Made by a program: the position numbers and the translations under genes
Notes under the pieces: model-generated
Database searches by the model: none
Told to the model about the DNA's origin: nothing
Seen by the model: only the letters and a program-made list of their open reading frames with translations
Part shown: positions 23,377 to 32,535 of the stretch, piece after piece
How positions within the stretch are numbered: the first letter of the stretch is position 1
How the letters are laid out: each line of letters starts with the position of its first letter
NCBI GenBank assembly: GCA_902761735.1
Contig: CACWLL010000009.1
Location: forward strand, 34,161 to 98,160
Direction: 5' to 3'
DNA length: 64,000 nucleotides
Source of the DNA: an uncultured bacterium
GTDB lineage: Bacteria; Cyanobacteriota; Vampirovibrionia; Gastranaerophilales; Gastranaerophilaceae

Positions 23377-25152
23377 TTAAACCCCAACTTTTAAGCATTT
23401 TGTTATGTCTTCAATAATTTGTGACGGAGTTAATCTGTAACGTCGGTACAATTCATCAAGAGGTACTCTGTCGGTAAATTCTTTGTTTGCTCCGTAATTC
23501 AGAACTTTTACGTCAGAATTTCCAAGATAGCCGGCTATCTTTTCTCCAAAGCCGCCGTTGAGTTCTCCGTCCTCAAGAGTTATGACAACATCGTGATTTT
23601 TCTTAAGGCTGTCAAGCATTTCCTTATCAATTCCTGTTATAAATCTTGGATTAATTAATGTCGTATCAATATTCAATTTAGATTTTATTTCTTCAGCAAT
23701 ATTTTCTGCTAACCAATAGAAATTGCCTAAACCGATAATTGCTATTTTTTCGCCTGATTTAACCATTTTAAATTTGTTTATTGCGTTTGAATAATTTGTG
23801 GTATCTTTTATTCCTGTAGAATTTAGTCCGCAGGTTGGTACTCTGATTGCAGTTGAATATTGTGTCTGATTTACAGACCAATCAAGCATTGCAAGATATT
23901 CCTCTTTATTCGTAGGTGCAAGGTAAACAAGGTTAGGAATGTTACCCATCATTGCCATATCAAATGTGCACAAATGAGTTGCATCTGCACCTGAAATTCC
24001 GCCCCACCAAATCAAAAGAGTTATTGGAGAATTGTTCAAGCATAAATCTTGAGATAGTTGGTCGTATGTTCTCTGGATGAATGAACTCATCACGTTAAGA
24101 ATCGGTTTTGCACCACCTTTTGCTATTCCTGAAGAAAAAGCAACAGCGTGTTCTTCTGCAATACCTACATCAACATAGTGTTTCCCGAGTTGTTTTCTAT
24201 AATTTGCATCAAACCCGAATACTCCGGGAGTGGCGGCATTTACAACCACAACAGACTTATCTTCGTTTATTTTGTTTAAAATATAGTCCTTTGTGATGCT
24301 GTTCCAATTTTCGCCGGAAACCATATTGGAAACAGCGATTTCATTATTTTCATCTAAAGTGTTTGGCATAATCCAATGGAACATTTCTTTATTTTCCGTT
24401 GCTGCTTTTAATCCTCGCCCTTTTTCCGTAACAATATGTACTACGATAGGATGGTCTATATCTTTAACTTTTTTAAATCCGTCAATGAGTTTTTCAATAT
24501 TATTGCCTTCTTTAATAAGCAGATAATCAAATCCCAAAGATTTGAAGAAATTGCATTCTGCTTTTCCGTCAGAATCACGAAGTTCTTTAAGATTTTTATA
24601 TAGTCCTCCCTCATTAGGCGCAATAGACATATCGTTATCGTTAACAATAATGATTATATTAGAGCCTAAAACAGCTGCGTTATCTAATCCTTCTAAAGCT
24701 TCTCCGCCGCTAAGGGATCCATCACCAATAAGTGCAATAACATTACATTTTTCGCCCTTTAAATCTCTGGCTTTGGCAAGTCCTGTTGCAAGTGATACTG
24801 AAGTTGAGGTATGTCCTACCTTGAAGAAATCGTGTTCACTTTCTTCAGGTGCGGTGTAGCCTGTGTATTTATGATAATTTTCAGGATTTATAAAACCTTC
24901 TTTTCTTCCTGTAATAAATTTGTGCGGGTAACATTGGTGTGAAACATCAAATACAATTTTGTCCGCAGGTGAATTGAATACATAGTGTAATGCTATTGTA
25001 GCTTCTGCAATCCCAAGATTAGGACCGCAGTGTCCGCTAATAGTATTAACTTTTTTTATAATAAAGTCTCTCATTTCATCTGCCAGTTGGCTCATTTCAT
25101 TAAAGGATAATTTTTTAACATCATCAGGACTGTTTACTTTGTCTAAAATCAT
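23377..25152 (-). CDS. dxs: 1-deoxy-D-xylulose-5-phosphate synthase
   Basis: First step of the MEP isoprenoid pathway, condensing pyruvate with glyceraldehyde 3-phosphate; also feeds thiamine and pyridoxal. Thiamine-diphosphate motifs are clear: SHQCYPHKFITGR, IGDGSLSGGEALEGLDNA, and the transketolase-type VGIAEEHAVAFSSGIAKGG. 591 aa, about 30 shorter than the E. coli enzyme. GGAG lies 6 bases before the ATG. Converges on the c-di-GMP gene with 20 bases between stops. The product supplies the polyprenyl synthase at 8.5 kb. Confidence 0.93.
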   Translation of the reverse strand: MILDKVNSPDDVKKLSFNEMSQLADEMRDFIIKKVNTISGHCGPNLGIAEATIALHYVFNSPADKIVFDVSHQCYPHKFITGRKEGFINPENYHKYTGYTAPEESEHDFFKVGHTSTSVSLATGLAKARDLKGEKCNVIALIGDGSLSGGEALEGLDNAAVLGSNIIIIVNDNDMSIAPNEGGLYKNLKELRDSDGKAECNFFKSLGFDYLLIKEGNNIEKLIDGFKKVKDIDHPIVVHIVTEKGRGLKAATENKEMFHWIMPNTLDENNEIAVSNMVSGENWNSITKDYILNKINEDKSVVVVNAATPGVFGFDANYRKQLGKHYVDVGIAEEHAVAFSSGIAKGGAKPILNVMSSFIQRTYDQLSQDLCLNNSPITLLIWWGGISGADATHLCTFDMAMMGNIPNLVYLAPTNKEEYLAMLDWSVNQTQYSTAIRVPTCGLNSTGIKDTTNYSNAINKFKMVKSGEKIAIIGLGNFYWLAENIAEEIKSKLNIDTTLINPRFITGIDKEMLDSLKKNHDVVITLEDGELNGGFGEKIAGYLGNSDVKVLNYGANKEFTDRVPLDELYRRYRLTPSQIIEDITKCLKVGV

Positions 25153-25283
25153 TTATTACTCCGTTTCTTCTAATAATACCTATATATGTCTTATACCTTG
25201 ATAATAATTTTACGTCAAGCGTCATGATTTTAAATATTTAAAAAATATTTTCGAAATTTAACATAAATAATTTAATCGGGTAG

Positions 25284-25312
25284 TTACAAAAAATTTTTTA
25301 TTGTGCTAATAT
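25284..25312 (+). promoter_or_regulatory. Promoter of the secreted OB-like protein gene
   Basis: TTACAA (25284-25289), 17 bases, TAATAT (25307-25312) with an upstream TGC (extended -10). Confidence 0.65.
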
Positions 25313-25347
25313 GTTTTTGTGAAATGTTATAAGGGGAATTTTCTGAG

Positions 25348-25899
25348 ATGAATAAAACTAAAATTATTACTCCGTTGTTAATATTATCAGTAGCTTTAGG
25401 TATAGGGTTTGCACAAGGTTCGTCTGTCGATCCTGTAAAAACTATTAACAGATTGAATAATGGTAATAAAGTCCAAACCGAAGCACCTGTAAAAACACCT
25501 CAAAAGGCGGTTGCGACAAATCCTTCCGCATCATCAAAAAATTATTTAATGGTGTCACCACTGGAAGTTGTTGCAAGACCAAAATTTTATCTTGGTAAAA
25601 ATGTAAAATTCAGAGCAAAATTTGATAAATTTTCAACATTAGGATTGGATTATAAACCTGCATTCAGAAGTTCCGAAAAATATATATCATTATTAATTCA
25701 AAGACCGGATTCATACGGGCATGATATTCCGTTATCGGAGTTGAAGATATTTGTTGACAGAACAAGTGCTGAAAAACATATTGATTTGAACTCGGGTGAT
25801 GAAATTGAGGTTGCAGGAAATATATTTTCTGTAGCTCTGGGTGATGCTTGGATGAATGTTGAAAATTTCACTGTATTAAAAACCGCAGCAGTAAAGTAA
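25348..25899 (+). CDS. Secreted protein with OB-fold-like domain
   Basis: A 183-aa protein with a clear signal peptide (ITPLLILSVALGIGFAQG) and a good AAGGGGAA site. A Pro/Ala/Thr linker (residues ~30-60) precedes a small beta-rich domain: LGKNVKFRAKFDKFS, KIFVDRTSAEKHIDL, GDEIEVAGNIFSV. The strand pattern and the GDEIEVAG turn fit an OB-fold of the kind found in periplasmic binding proteins. Function not known. Precedes the GH57 gene by 40 bases and is probably co-transcribed. Confidence 0.78.
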   Translation: MNKTKIITPLLILSVALGIGFAQGSSVDPVKTINRLNNGNKVQTEAPVKTPQKAVATNPSASSKNYLMVSPLEVVARPKFYLGKNVKFRAKFDKFSTLGLDYKPAFRSSEKYISLLIQRPDSYGHDIPLSELKIFVDRTSAEKHIDLNSGDEIEVAGNIFSVALGDAWMNVENFTVLKTAAVK

Positions 25900-25939
25900 T
25901 CAGCTATTCAGTGTTATAATATTTAAGGGGTTAAGAGAG

Positions 25940-28447
25940 ATGGCAGATATAAAAGAAACAAAATCCGAAAAAGACGTTTTTTTGACTATTCACGGGCATT
26001 TTTATCAGCCTCCCAGAGAGAATCCTTGGCTGGATGCTATTGAGTTGCAGGATAGTGCGCTGCCTTTTCACGATTGGAACGAAAGAATAAATCGTGAATG
26101 CTATAACCCGAATTCTGTATCAAAAATTGTAGATAATCGTAATCATATTCTTGATATGGTTAATAACTATGAATATATGAGTTTCAATTTTGGTCCTACA
26201 TTGTTATCGTGGATGGAAAAATTTGCACCTCATACATACGAAAGGGTTATAAAAGCAGATATAGAAAGCAGAGTTGCTCATAATGGTCATGGAAATGCAA
26301 TGGCTCAAGTGTACAATCATATTATAATGCCGCTTGCGAATGAACATGATAAGGAAACACAGGTAAAGTGGGGTATTTATGATTTCGAATACCGTTTTGG
26401 GCGTAAACCTGAAGGTATATGGCTTGCAGAAACGGCTGCAGATGATGATACATTAAGAGTTTGTGAGGCAAACGGTATAAAATTTATAGTGCTTTCACCT
26501 TATCAGGCTGCACAAATACGTGAGGAGGGTACGAATAATTGGCAGGATGTAAGCTGGGGTAATATTGATCCGGCACGTTCTTACAGATATTATATAAAAT
26601 CAGCACCCGGTAAATATATAGATTTGTTTTTCTATGATGGTGCAATTTCTCGTTCGGTTGCATTTGATGAACTTTTAAAAGACGGAAATAAATTTGTAAA
26701 GCGTTTAAAAGAAGGTATTTCTGATTTAAGAGATTATCCTCAGCTTATAAATATTGCAACTGACGGGGAGAGTTATGGTCACCATACAAAGTTTGGTGAT
26801 ATGGCACTTGCTTATGTCGTAAAAGTCAGAGCAGAAGCAGAGGGCTTTAAAATAACAAATTATGCCGAATATTTGTCTAAATACAGAAGTAATTATGAAG
26901 TTGATATAAAGCAGGGTTCCTCTTGGAGTTGTTTCCACGGTGTCGGCAGATGGAAGGAAGATTGCGGCTGTTCTACGGGTGGGCATCCGGGTTGGAATCA
27001 AAAATGGAGAAAACCGTTAAGAGATGCTCTTGATTATTTGAGAGATGAACTGGTAAAAGTCTTTGAAAAAGAAGGTACAAGGTATTTTGAAGATGTATGG
27101 GCAGTTCGTAATGATTATATACGTGTTGTATTAGACAGAAGTCGTATGAATTTAGAAAGTTTTCAACGAGAAAATTTCTTGCCGGATTTGTCCGATGATG
27201 ATAAGGTAAGAGCGATGGAATTGCTTGAAATTCAGCGTCAAGCAATGTTGATGTATACAAGTTGCGGATGGTTTTTCTCGGAAATTTCAGGTATTGAAAC
27301 GGTTCAAATTATGAAATATGCGGCACGGGCTATGCAATTGGCGTCGAAATTTACCGGTAAAAATCTGGAAAAGAAATTTTTAGAGATTCTTTCCGAGGCA
27401 AAAAGTAATATCCCTGAATTCGGTACTGGAAAGGATATTTTTGAAAAGTTTGTTCGTCCGTCAATTGTTACTCTTAAGCAAATTGCGTGTTTGTGGGCTG
27501 TTTCATCTTTATATCAAGATTTTGAAGATGAAGAAAATATATATTGTTATACGGTTACCCGTGAAGATTATGAACATTTTCAAAAAGGTAATTCTACTCT
27601 TGCCGTCGGTCATATTGAAGTATTGTCAGGTATAACAGGTCAACGTTCAAACTTAATGTTTGCCTTGATGCAATATGCTGATGGCGATTTCCATTGTTCA
27701 ATAAAAGAATATTCAGATGAAGATGAATACCAAAATATGAAACAATCTTTGGCATGTACATTCAGGCAAAATACTATTACAGAAATAATACGAGCTCTTG
27801 ATGAATGTTTTGGTAAAGAATATTTTACTTTGAAGGATATTTTCATTGAAGAAAGAAGAAAAATTCTCCAAATCTTATTGAGAAATAAGATGAAACGTTT
27901 CGCTCAAACATATCAAGCTTTATATAATGAGGCTAAGGGTTCAATAGGGCAAATGCAAGAACTGGGCGTTGAGCTTCCGGAGGAATTTAAAATTGCTGCA
28001 AAATATGCTCTTAGTAAGAAATTTAATGATATTGTTACCGAGGCAGGCGGTTTTGTAGATGAAGCTGATTTACAGGTTATTAAAGGTATAAATTATGAAG
28101 CAAAGATTATAAATGTAAAACTTGATAAATCTCAAGCAAATAAAATTTTCGCAAAAAAAATAGAACAAAATATAAACCGTTTGGCATATAGTCTTGAATT
28201 CCAACAAGCGGAATTATTAATGGAAATATTTGATTATGCCGAAAAGATGGAATTAGAAATTGATATAGCAGAGGCACAAAATACATACTACACTCGCATA
28301 TATCATAGAATAGGCGAGATTATTGATGTGGGTAAAAAATCGAAGCGACGCAGCGAAAAACATTTTGCACAAATGCTTCTTGAAATAGGTTGCAGGCTTA
28401 ATATCAATACAGATTTTTATCAAAATATTTTAGATAAAGAATTATAA
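25940..28447 (+). CDS. Glycoside hydrolase family 57 with DUF3536
   Basis: An alpha-glucan acting enzyme, probably on storage glucan. The N-terminal GH57 barrel begins FLTIHGHFYQPPRENPWLDA; the predicted catalytic Glu lies in EGIWLAETAADDDTL near residue 157. The second half (from ~300) is the helical DUF3536 region typical of this GH57 subtype, found in cyanobacteria and other glycogen-storing bacteria. 835 aa. No signal peptide, so it acts inside the cell. Glucanotransferase or amylase activity cannot be told apart from sequence. Confidence 0.9.
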   Translation: MADIKETKSEKDVFLTIHGHFYQPPRENPWLDAIELQDSALPFHDWNERINRECYNPNSVSKIVDNRNHILDMVNNYEYMSFNFGPTLLSWMEKFAPHTYERVIKADIESRVAHNGHGNAMAQVYNHIIMPLANEHDKETQVKWGIYDFEYRFGRKPEGIWLAETAADDDTLRVCEANGIKFIVLSPYQAAQIREEGTNNWQDVSWGNIDPARSYRYYIKSAPGKYIDLFFYDGAISRSVAFDELLKDGNKFVKRLKEGISDLRDYPQLINIATDGESYGHHTKFGDMALAYVVKVRAEAEGFKITNYAEYLSKYRSNYEVDIKQGSSWSCFHGVGRWKEDCGCSTGGHPGWNQKWRKPLRDALDYLRDELVKVFEKEGTRYFEDVWAVRNDYIRVVLDRSRMNLESFQRENFLPDLSDDDKVRAMELLEIQRQAMLMYTSCGWFFSEISGIETVQIMKYAARAMQLASKFTGKNLEKKFLEILSEAKSNIPEFGTGKDIFEKFVRPSIVTLKQIACLWAVSSLYQDFEDEENIYCYTVTREDYEHFQKGNSTLAVGHIEVLSGITGQRSNLMFALMQYADGDFHCSIKEYSDEDEYQNMKQSLACTFRQNTITEIIRALDECFGKEYFTLKDIFIEERRKILQILLRNKMKRFAQTYQALYNEAKGSIGQMQELGVELPEEFKIAAKYALSKKFNDIVTEAGGFVDEADLQVIKGINYEAKIINVKLDKSQANKIFAKKIEQNINRLAYSLEFQQAELLMEIFDYAEKMELEIDIAEAQNTYYTRIYHRIGEIIDVGKKSKRRSEKHFAQMLLEIGCRLNINTDFYQNILDKEL

Positions 28448-28522
28448 AATGTTTCATTTTATTTATCAAATTACATTAAAAAGCTTGTATAGCAGTGTCA
28501 TGTAAAATAATGTTAAAAAATA

Positions 28523-28551
28523 TTTACAAATTGACATCCCTTTGATAGAAT
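28523..28551 (+). promoter_or_regulatory. Promoter of rpsA
   Basis: TTTACA (28523-28528), 17 bases, TAGAAT (28546-28551). Predicted start near 28558, leader about 36 bases with GTGGAG before the ATG. Confidence 0.65.
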
Positions 28552-28594
28552 GTGAAAAAAGTTTATCAGATTAGTCTTAGAAAGTGGAGTAAAA

Positions 28595-29662
28595 ATGACA
28601 TCAAAGGAATTAGATTTTGAAGAACTGCTAAAACAGTACGATTACAAGTTTCAAAAAGGGGATCTTGTAAAGGGTATAGTATGCGGTTATGACGGTCAGG
28701 GCGTAATGGTTGATATTGGTGCTAAGACTATTGCAGTGGTCCCAACCAGAGAAGCTGTTGACAAGGATGAAAAAGTTGAAGAAAAATTTGAAAAAGGTCA
28801 AGAATATGAATTTTTGATTATAAGAGAGGAAGATGAAGACGGAAAATTCTTACTTTCTCGTAAAAAAGTTGATTTTGCATATGCTTGGAAAGAACTTGAA
28901 AAAATTAAAGAAGCCGATGAAACAATTCTTGGTACAATTGCAGGAATTGTTAAAGGAGGTATTCTTGTTGAAGTTTCAGGTGTAAGAGGGTTTGTACCTT
29001 CTTCTCAGTTGAGAAGTAAAGAGTCTGATTTTGAAGTTGGCTCAAAAATTGAGCTTAAGATTTTAACTCTTGATAGCCAACAAAACAATTTTATACTGTC
29101 AAATAAGAAAGTATATGATGATAGTGCAGTTGAGGCAAGAAAAACCGTATTTTCTCAAATTGAAGCCGGTCAGGTAGTTAAAGGTGATGTTGTAAGAATT
29201 ACCGACTTCGGCGCTTTTGTTGATTTGGGTGGAATTGATGGTTTACTTCCGCTTTCTCAACTTTCTTGGAGATGGATTGATCATCCGACAGATGTTCTTA
29301 ATGTTGGGGATCAAATTGATGTAGAAGTTATCGCAGTTGATCACGAAAAACAACGTGTATCCTTGAGTTTAAAAAATCTTGAGCCTGATCCTTGGGTTGA
29401 AGCTGAAAAACAAATCAAAGAAGGCGATAAGATTGAGGGTACAATTACAAGAATTAAGCACTTTGGTGCATTTGTAGAAGTGTTCCCTGGTGTAGAAGCT
29501 TTGTTACCTCACAATGAAGTTGTTGAACTTCAAAATAGAGGCGGTAATATCTTACAGGTTGGAGATAAGGTTATGACATATATCCTTAAATTCAATCCGA
29601 GTGATAAGAGAATTGCCCTTACAATCGATGAACCGACTGATGGTATTGAAGCTGACGAATAA
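28595..29662 (+). CDS. rpsA: 30S ribosomal protein S1
   Basis: Binds mRNA leaders on the small subunit. Four S1 repeats are visible, at residues ~17-90 (GDLVKGIVCGYDGQGVMVDIG), ~108-172 (GTIAGIVKGGILVEVSGVRG), ~188-262 (GDVVRITDFGAFVDLGGIDG) and ~277-345 (GTITRIKHFGAFVEVFPGVE). 355 aa with four repeats resembles the short S1 of cyanobacteria and Gram-positives rather than the six-repeat E. coli form. S1 is relevant here because several genes in the window seem to lack leaders. Confidence 0.94.
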   Translation: MTSKELDFEELLKQYDYKFQKGDLVKGIVCGYDGQGVMVDIGAKTIAVVPTREAVDKDEKVEEKFEKGQEYEFLIIREEDEDGKFLLSRKKVDFAYAWKELEKIKEADETILGTIAGIVKGGILVEVSGVRGFVPSSQLRSKESDFEVGSKIELKILTLDSQQNNFILSNKKVYDDSAVEARKTVFSQIEAGQVVKGDVVRITDFGAFVDLGGIDGLLPLSQLSWRWIDHPTDVLNVGDQIDVEVIAVDHEKQRVSLSLKNLEPDPWVEAEKQIKEGDKIEGTITRIKHFGAFVEVFPGVEALLPHNEVVELQNRGGNILQVGDKVMTYILKFNPSDKRIALTIDEPTDGIEADE

Positions 29663-29686
29663 TTGTATTCGGCATATAAATATAGT

Positions 29687-29724
29687 AAAAAGCACTTTTC
29701 GTATTAGAAAAGTGCTTTTTATTT
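29687..29724 (+). terminator. Rho-independent terminator after rpsA
   Basis: A perfect 14-bp stem: AAAAAGCACTTTTC (29687-29700) with GAAAAGTGCTTTTT (29707-29720), 6-base loop, T-rich tail. Confidence 0.95.
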
Positions 29725-29907
29725 TCTCATTTGTCTGAGGTAATTAGTTTTAAATATCTACAGTAAATGTAGTATTTTTGCGTATTATAACAAAAGAATT
29801 AAAACATAGTGCCGTATAATATATTATAGGATATATTGACTTTTAAAAATTTATCATTAAAAAGTTCAATGTAGTAGACAGGATAATATATACAAGGAGA
29901 ACTGCTT

Positions 29908-31152
29908 ATGGGTATGGCAGCATCGCAAGCAAGATGGCTTGCATTAACGGCAAGAAAAACTAATGTAGAATACGAAGGACAGCAGGTAAACCAGGCTCGT
30001 ACGGCTCTTGCGATGAAAAGTGCGAATACCTTTAATGAATTATTGGCTCTTCAAGTGCCGACTGCTCCGAGTACGCAGGATTTTACTAAAATCGAATATA
30101 CATATATGGATGGGACAATTTCTGAAACAATTGAAGAAATGTCCTTATTGAATAACGATCCTGAAGGATATAATTATATGGTTACACACTTCCATTATGC
30201 TGATATTTATACGGGTATTGAAAATATGCTTGTAAATCCGCAGGTTGCAATGGGAACTTCCGGTGTAAAAGATTATATTGAAAGAGGGGATATCACAAAA
30301 GAAGGTGATAATTATTATGTTAAAGGTGCTCTTGTTTCTCCATATAATCAAGATGATATGGAGCAAAGAGCTGTCTATGAAAATATAATTGAAAATTATC
30401 CGGAAATAGGTAAGAAAAAATCAACACTTATGACTTATAATGGTACTGACGGGAAAATTCATTTTACATATTACGATGCGCTTGAATCTACGGCTGAGAT
30501 GGTACCTGATTATTACTCAAAGAGTGATATTCCAAAATATGTCGGAACAGCGAATCTGCAAAGTTATGATCCGGAAGATACTACTGATAAAGCTGCATAT
30601 GATCAAATTTGCAGAGATTGGCCAAATTCCAATTTTGCAAAAGCTAATCCGTCAGACATCTACAAATGGGTGTACCAAGGTGAAGTCAGATATGCATGTG
30701 CAAAAGACTTAGAAACAAGTGCAAAAAGTGGTCCTGACCCTAAATCCCCGACAGAAAATCAGTCAAAATTGGCATACTATGTTGCAAAAGATTTGTCAAC
30801 AAAGGTTGAAAATAAACAAAAAGCAATTGTAGATATTAATGATGAAGGACGTATCGAAACAATCAGATATGAAAATTCTTCAGCAGTATATCCGGTAACT
30901 ACCAATACAAAAACTGATACTGCAGCGTATGAAGATGCTATGAACCAGTATCATTATAATATGGAAGTATATGAAAAAAGAATTGCAGATATTAATGCCA
31001 AGACAGAAAAAATTCAAGAACAGGATAGAACTCTTGAATTAAGATTACGTCAGTTGGATACAGAACAAGAAGCATTACAGACGGAAATGGAAGCAGTACA
31101 AAAAGTAATTCAGAAGAATATTGAATCTACATTCAAGACTTTCGAATCGTAG
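29908..31152 (+). CDS. MGMAASQAR family protein, second paralogue
   Basis: A 414-aa paralogue of the protein at 6865, with CAAGGAGAA before the ATG. Shared parts: the first ~50 residues (MGMAASQARWLALTARKTN, VEYEGQQVNQARTAL), the next block (VPTAPSTQDFTKIEYTYMDG), and the last ~75 residues, a coiled coil (LELRLRQLDTEQEALQTEME) ending NIESTFKTFES. The middle ~230 residues differ. No signal peptide. It starts a run of four small helical or low-complexity genes up to 32868. Secreted filament or scaffold role is a hypothesis from the architecture only. Confidence 0.8.
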   Translation: MGMAASQARWLALTARKTNVEYEGQQVNQARTALAMKSANTFNELLALQVPTAPSTQDFTKIEYTYMDGTISETIEEMSLLNNDPEGYNYMVTHFHYADIYTGIENMLVNPQVAMGTSGVKDYIERGDITKEGDNYYVKGALVSPYNQDDMEQRAVYENIIENYPEIGKKKSTLMTYNGTDGKIHFTYYDALESTAEMVPDYYSKSDIPKYVGTANLQSYDPEDTTDKAAYDQICRDWPNSNFAKANPSDIYKWVYQGEVRYACAKDLETSAKSGPDPKSPTENQSKLAYYVAKDLSTKVENKQKAIVDINDEGRIETIRYENSSAVYPVTTNTKTDTAAYEDAMNQYHYNMEVYEKRIADINAKTEKIQEQDRTLELRLRQLDTEQEALQTEMEAVQKVIQKNIESTFKTFES

Positions 31153-31182
31153 TTGGCTAAAATTATATAAAGAGAGGCAAAA

Positions 31183-32019
31183 ATGTCGTATAAAAATGAT
31201 AGTTATCTGGTAATCGCAAATAAATTCGGGTCCGCAGGCTCCGATGCAAAGGCTCAGCTTTGGGAAACTTATGATCAGTTAAGAGATTTAACAATCTCCG
31301 GCACGGGTCAAGGTACCGGTTGGGGTATGACAGGCAGCTTTTTATATAGATTGGCTAGCCTTATGGCACCATCCTCTTATGCTAATTTGTTCGGAAGTTC
31401 GGAAACAATGAATATTCCGGGTACATCATATTATTCGGGATTAAATGGAGGTTCTTCTTTTGGATTAAATTCATTGTATAATTATTCCGGTTTCCCTGGT
31501 GGTGCCGCTCCTATTTCGTGGTCCGAAGGATTTGCGACAGGAGGAGCTTCCGCATTATCGGGTTGGGGTACAGACAGTGCAACATCTTGGTCATCCATAT
31601 CAGGAACACCAACGGGTTATGCATCGGGCATAGGCGGTATTGCTGACGTTGCAAGTGCAGCTGCTTATGGCGTTGGTGCGGCTAACGGATATGGCTTTGT
31701 CGGACGTAATATTGTACTGCCTGTTGCAAGTATGATTTCAGGTTGGGGTGGTATTATGCAATCTGCAGCTCCGTATTTGGGAGAATACGGTTTACCTGCT
31801 CTTGTCATGGGTAATTTGATGCAAGGTATTACAACACCTGCCTTAGCTGCGTATCAGAGAGTAACCGGTAATATTACTGCAAACGCTGATGCTATTCTTT
31901 CAAATAAAGTAAGAAATATTGAAACTATATGCAAAATGCTGGATACTCAAGGCGACGTTGTAAAGAAGATGCTTAAAGAATCCATTGACAGTGATAGCAA
32001 AGCTATTCAAAACTTATAA
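31183..32019 (+). CDS. Gly/Ser-rich protein of unknown function
   Basis: A 278-aa protein 30 bases after the MGM paralogue, with AGAGAGGC as binding site. Residues ~1-35 are helical, ~35-165 are rich in Gly, Ser, Tyr and Ala (GTGQGTGWGMTGSFLYR, GLNGGSSFGLNSLYNYSG), ~165-220 are mildly hydrophobic (LPVASMISGWGGIMQSAAPY), and the last 50 form an amphipathic helix (LSNKVRNIETICKMLDTQGD). Low-complexity Gly/Tyr sequence suggests a structural or phase-separating part. No signal peptide. Function unknown. Confidence 0.75.
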   Translation: MSYKNDSYLVIANKFGSAGSDAKAQLWETYDQLRDLTISGTGQGTGWGMTGSFLYRLASLMAPSSYANLFGSSETMNIPGTSYYSGLNGGSSFGLNSLYNYSGFPGGAAPISWSEGFATGGASALSGWGTDSATSWSSISGTPTGYASGIGGIADVASAAAYGVGAANGYGFVGRNIVLPVASMISGWGGIMQSAAPYLGEYGLPALVMGNLMQGITTPALAAYQRVTGNITANADAILSNKVRNIETICKMLDTQGDVVKKMLKESIDSDSKAIQNL

Positions 32020-32150
32020 TGTAAAAAAATATTACGTCTTTTGTTTTATTTACGCTTGTACGTTAAAGTTTTTTGAATTTTTTCCGATATATTTATCGGA
32101 GAGTGAGCATATCATTCTTTGAGTGATACAGAAAAACACGTTAGGTTAAG

Positions 32151-32167
32151 ACATGTTAAGAACATGT
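32151..32167. promoter_or_regulatory. Inverted repeat ACATGTT-AAG-AACATGT
   Basis: A perfect 7-bp inverted repeat with a 3-base spacer, 79 bases before the frameshifted small gene. Its position upstream suggests an operator. The gap also holds a TCCGATA/TATCGGA hairpin near 32078-32101. Confidence 0.45.
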
Positions 32168-32245
32168 TACAAAATAGGCAATATTTTGGGAAACTATGTT
32201 TTTATATACATGTAGAAATCTAAAGTGTTATAGGAGTAGATAAAT

Positions 32246-32475
32246 ATGGCGCTTCAAGATACTTTAGAGATGAATATAAAGAGAATGTTCGATTTCTTGA
32301 TATATTCAAAGAACTTTATCATCAGAAAGAGTCCTCTAAAATCCTTGATGAACTCGATTGTGGAAGGCATAAAAGACTTTCTGACCATGAAAAAGAAATT
32401 AAAAATGGCTCAGTACAGACTAAATTATCATCAACATCAGTTCAGAAAAATGGAGCAGCTGATAGCAGAAAATAA
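32246..32475 (+). pseudogene. Small helical protein gene with a one-base frameshift in codon 2
   Basis: The ATG at 32246 has AGGAG at ideal distance, but its frame (91 codons to 32521) has GC-rich third positions unlike its neighbours. The -1 frame from 32248 to TAA 32473-32475 has AT-rich third positions and encodes a convincing charged helical protein: GASRYFRDEYKEN, VRFLDIFKELYHQKESSKIL, DELDCGRHKRLSDHEKEI. That frame has no start codon. One extra base after ATGGC would restore MAASRYFRDEYKEN (about 77 aa). A deletion in the genome, an assembly error, or recoding could explain it. Confidence 0.6.
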
Positions 32476-32535
32476 CCAACACAGCTTTCTAAGGGGAAAC
32501 AATCTGAATGAAACCAGATAAAGGAAGCAAAGAAA

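Noticed and set aside
32246..32521. 91-codon frame from the ATG at 32246
   Set aside because: Third-position GC content is far above the neighbours and the protein looks random, while the -1 frame looks genuine.
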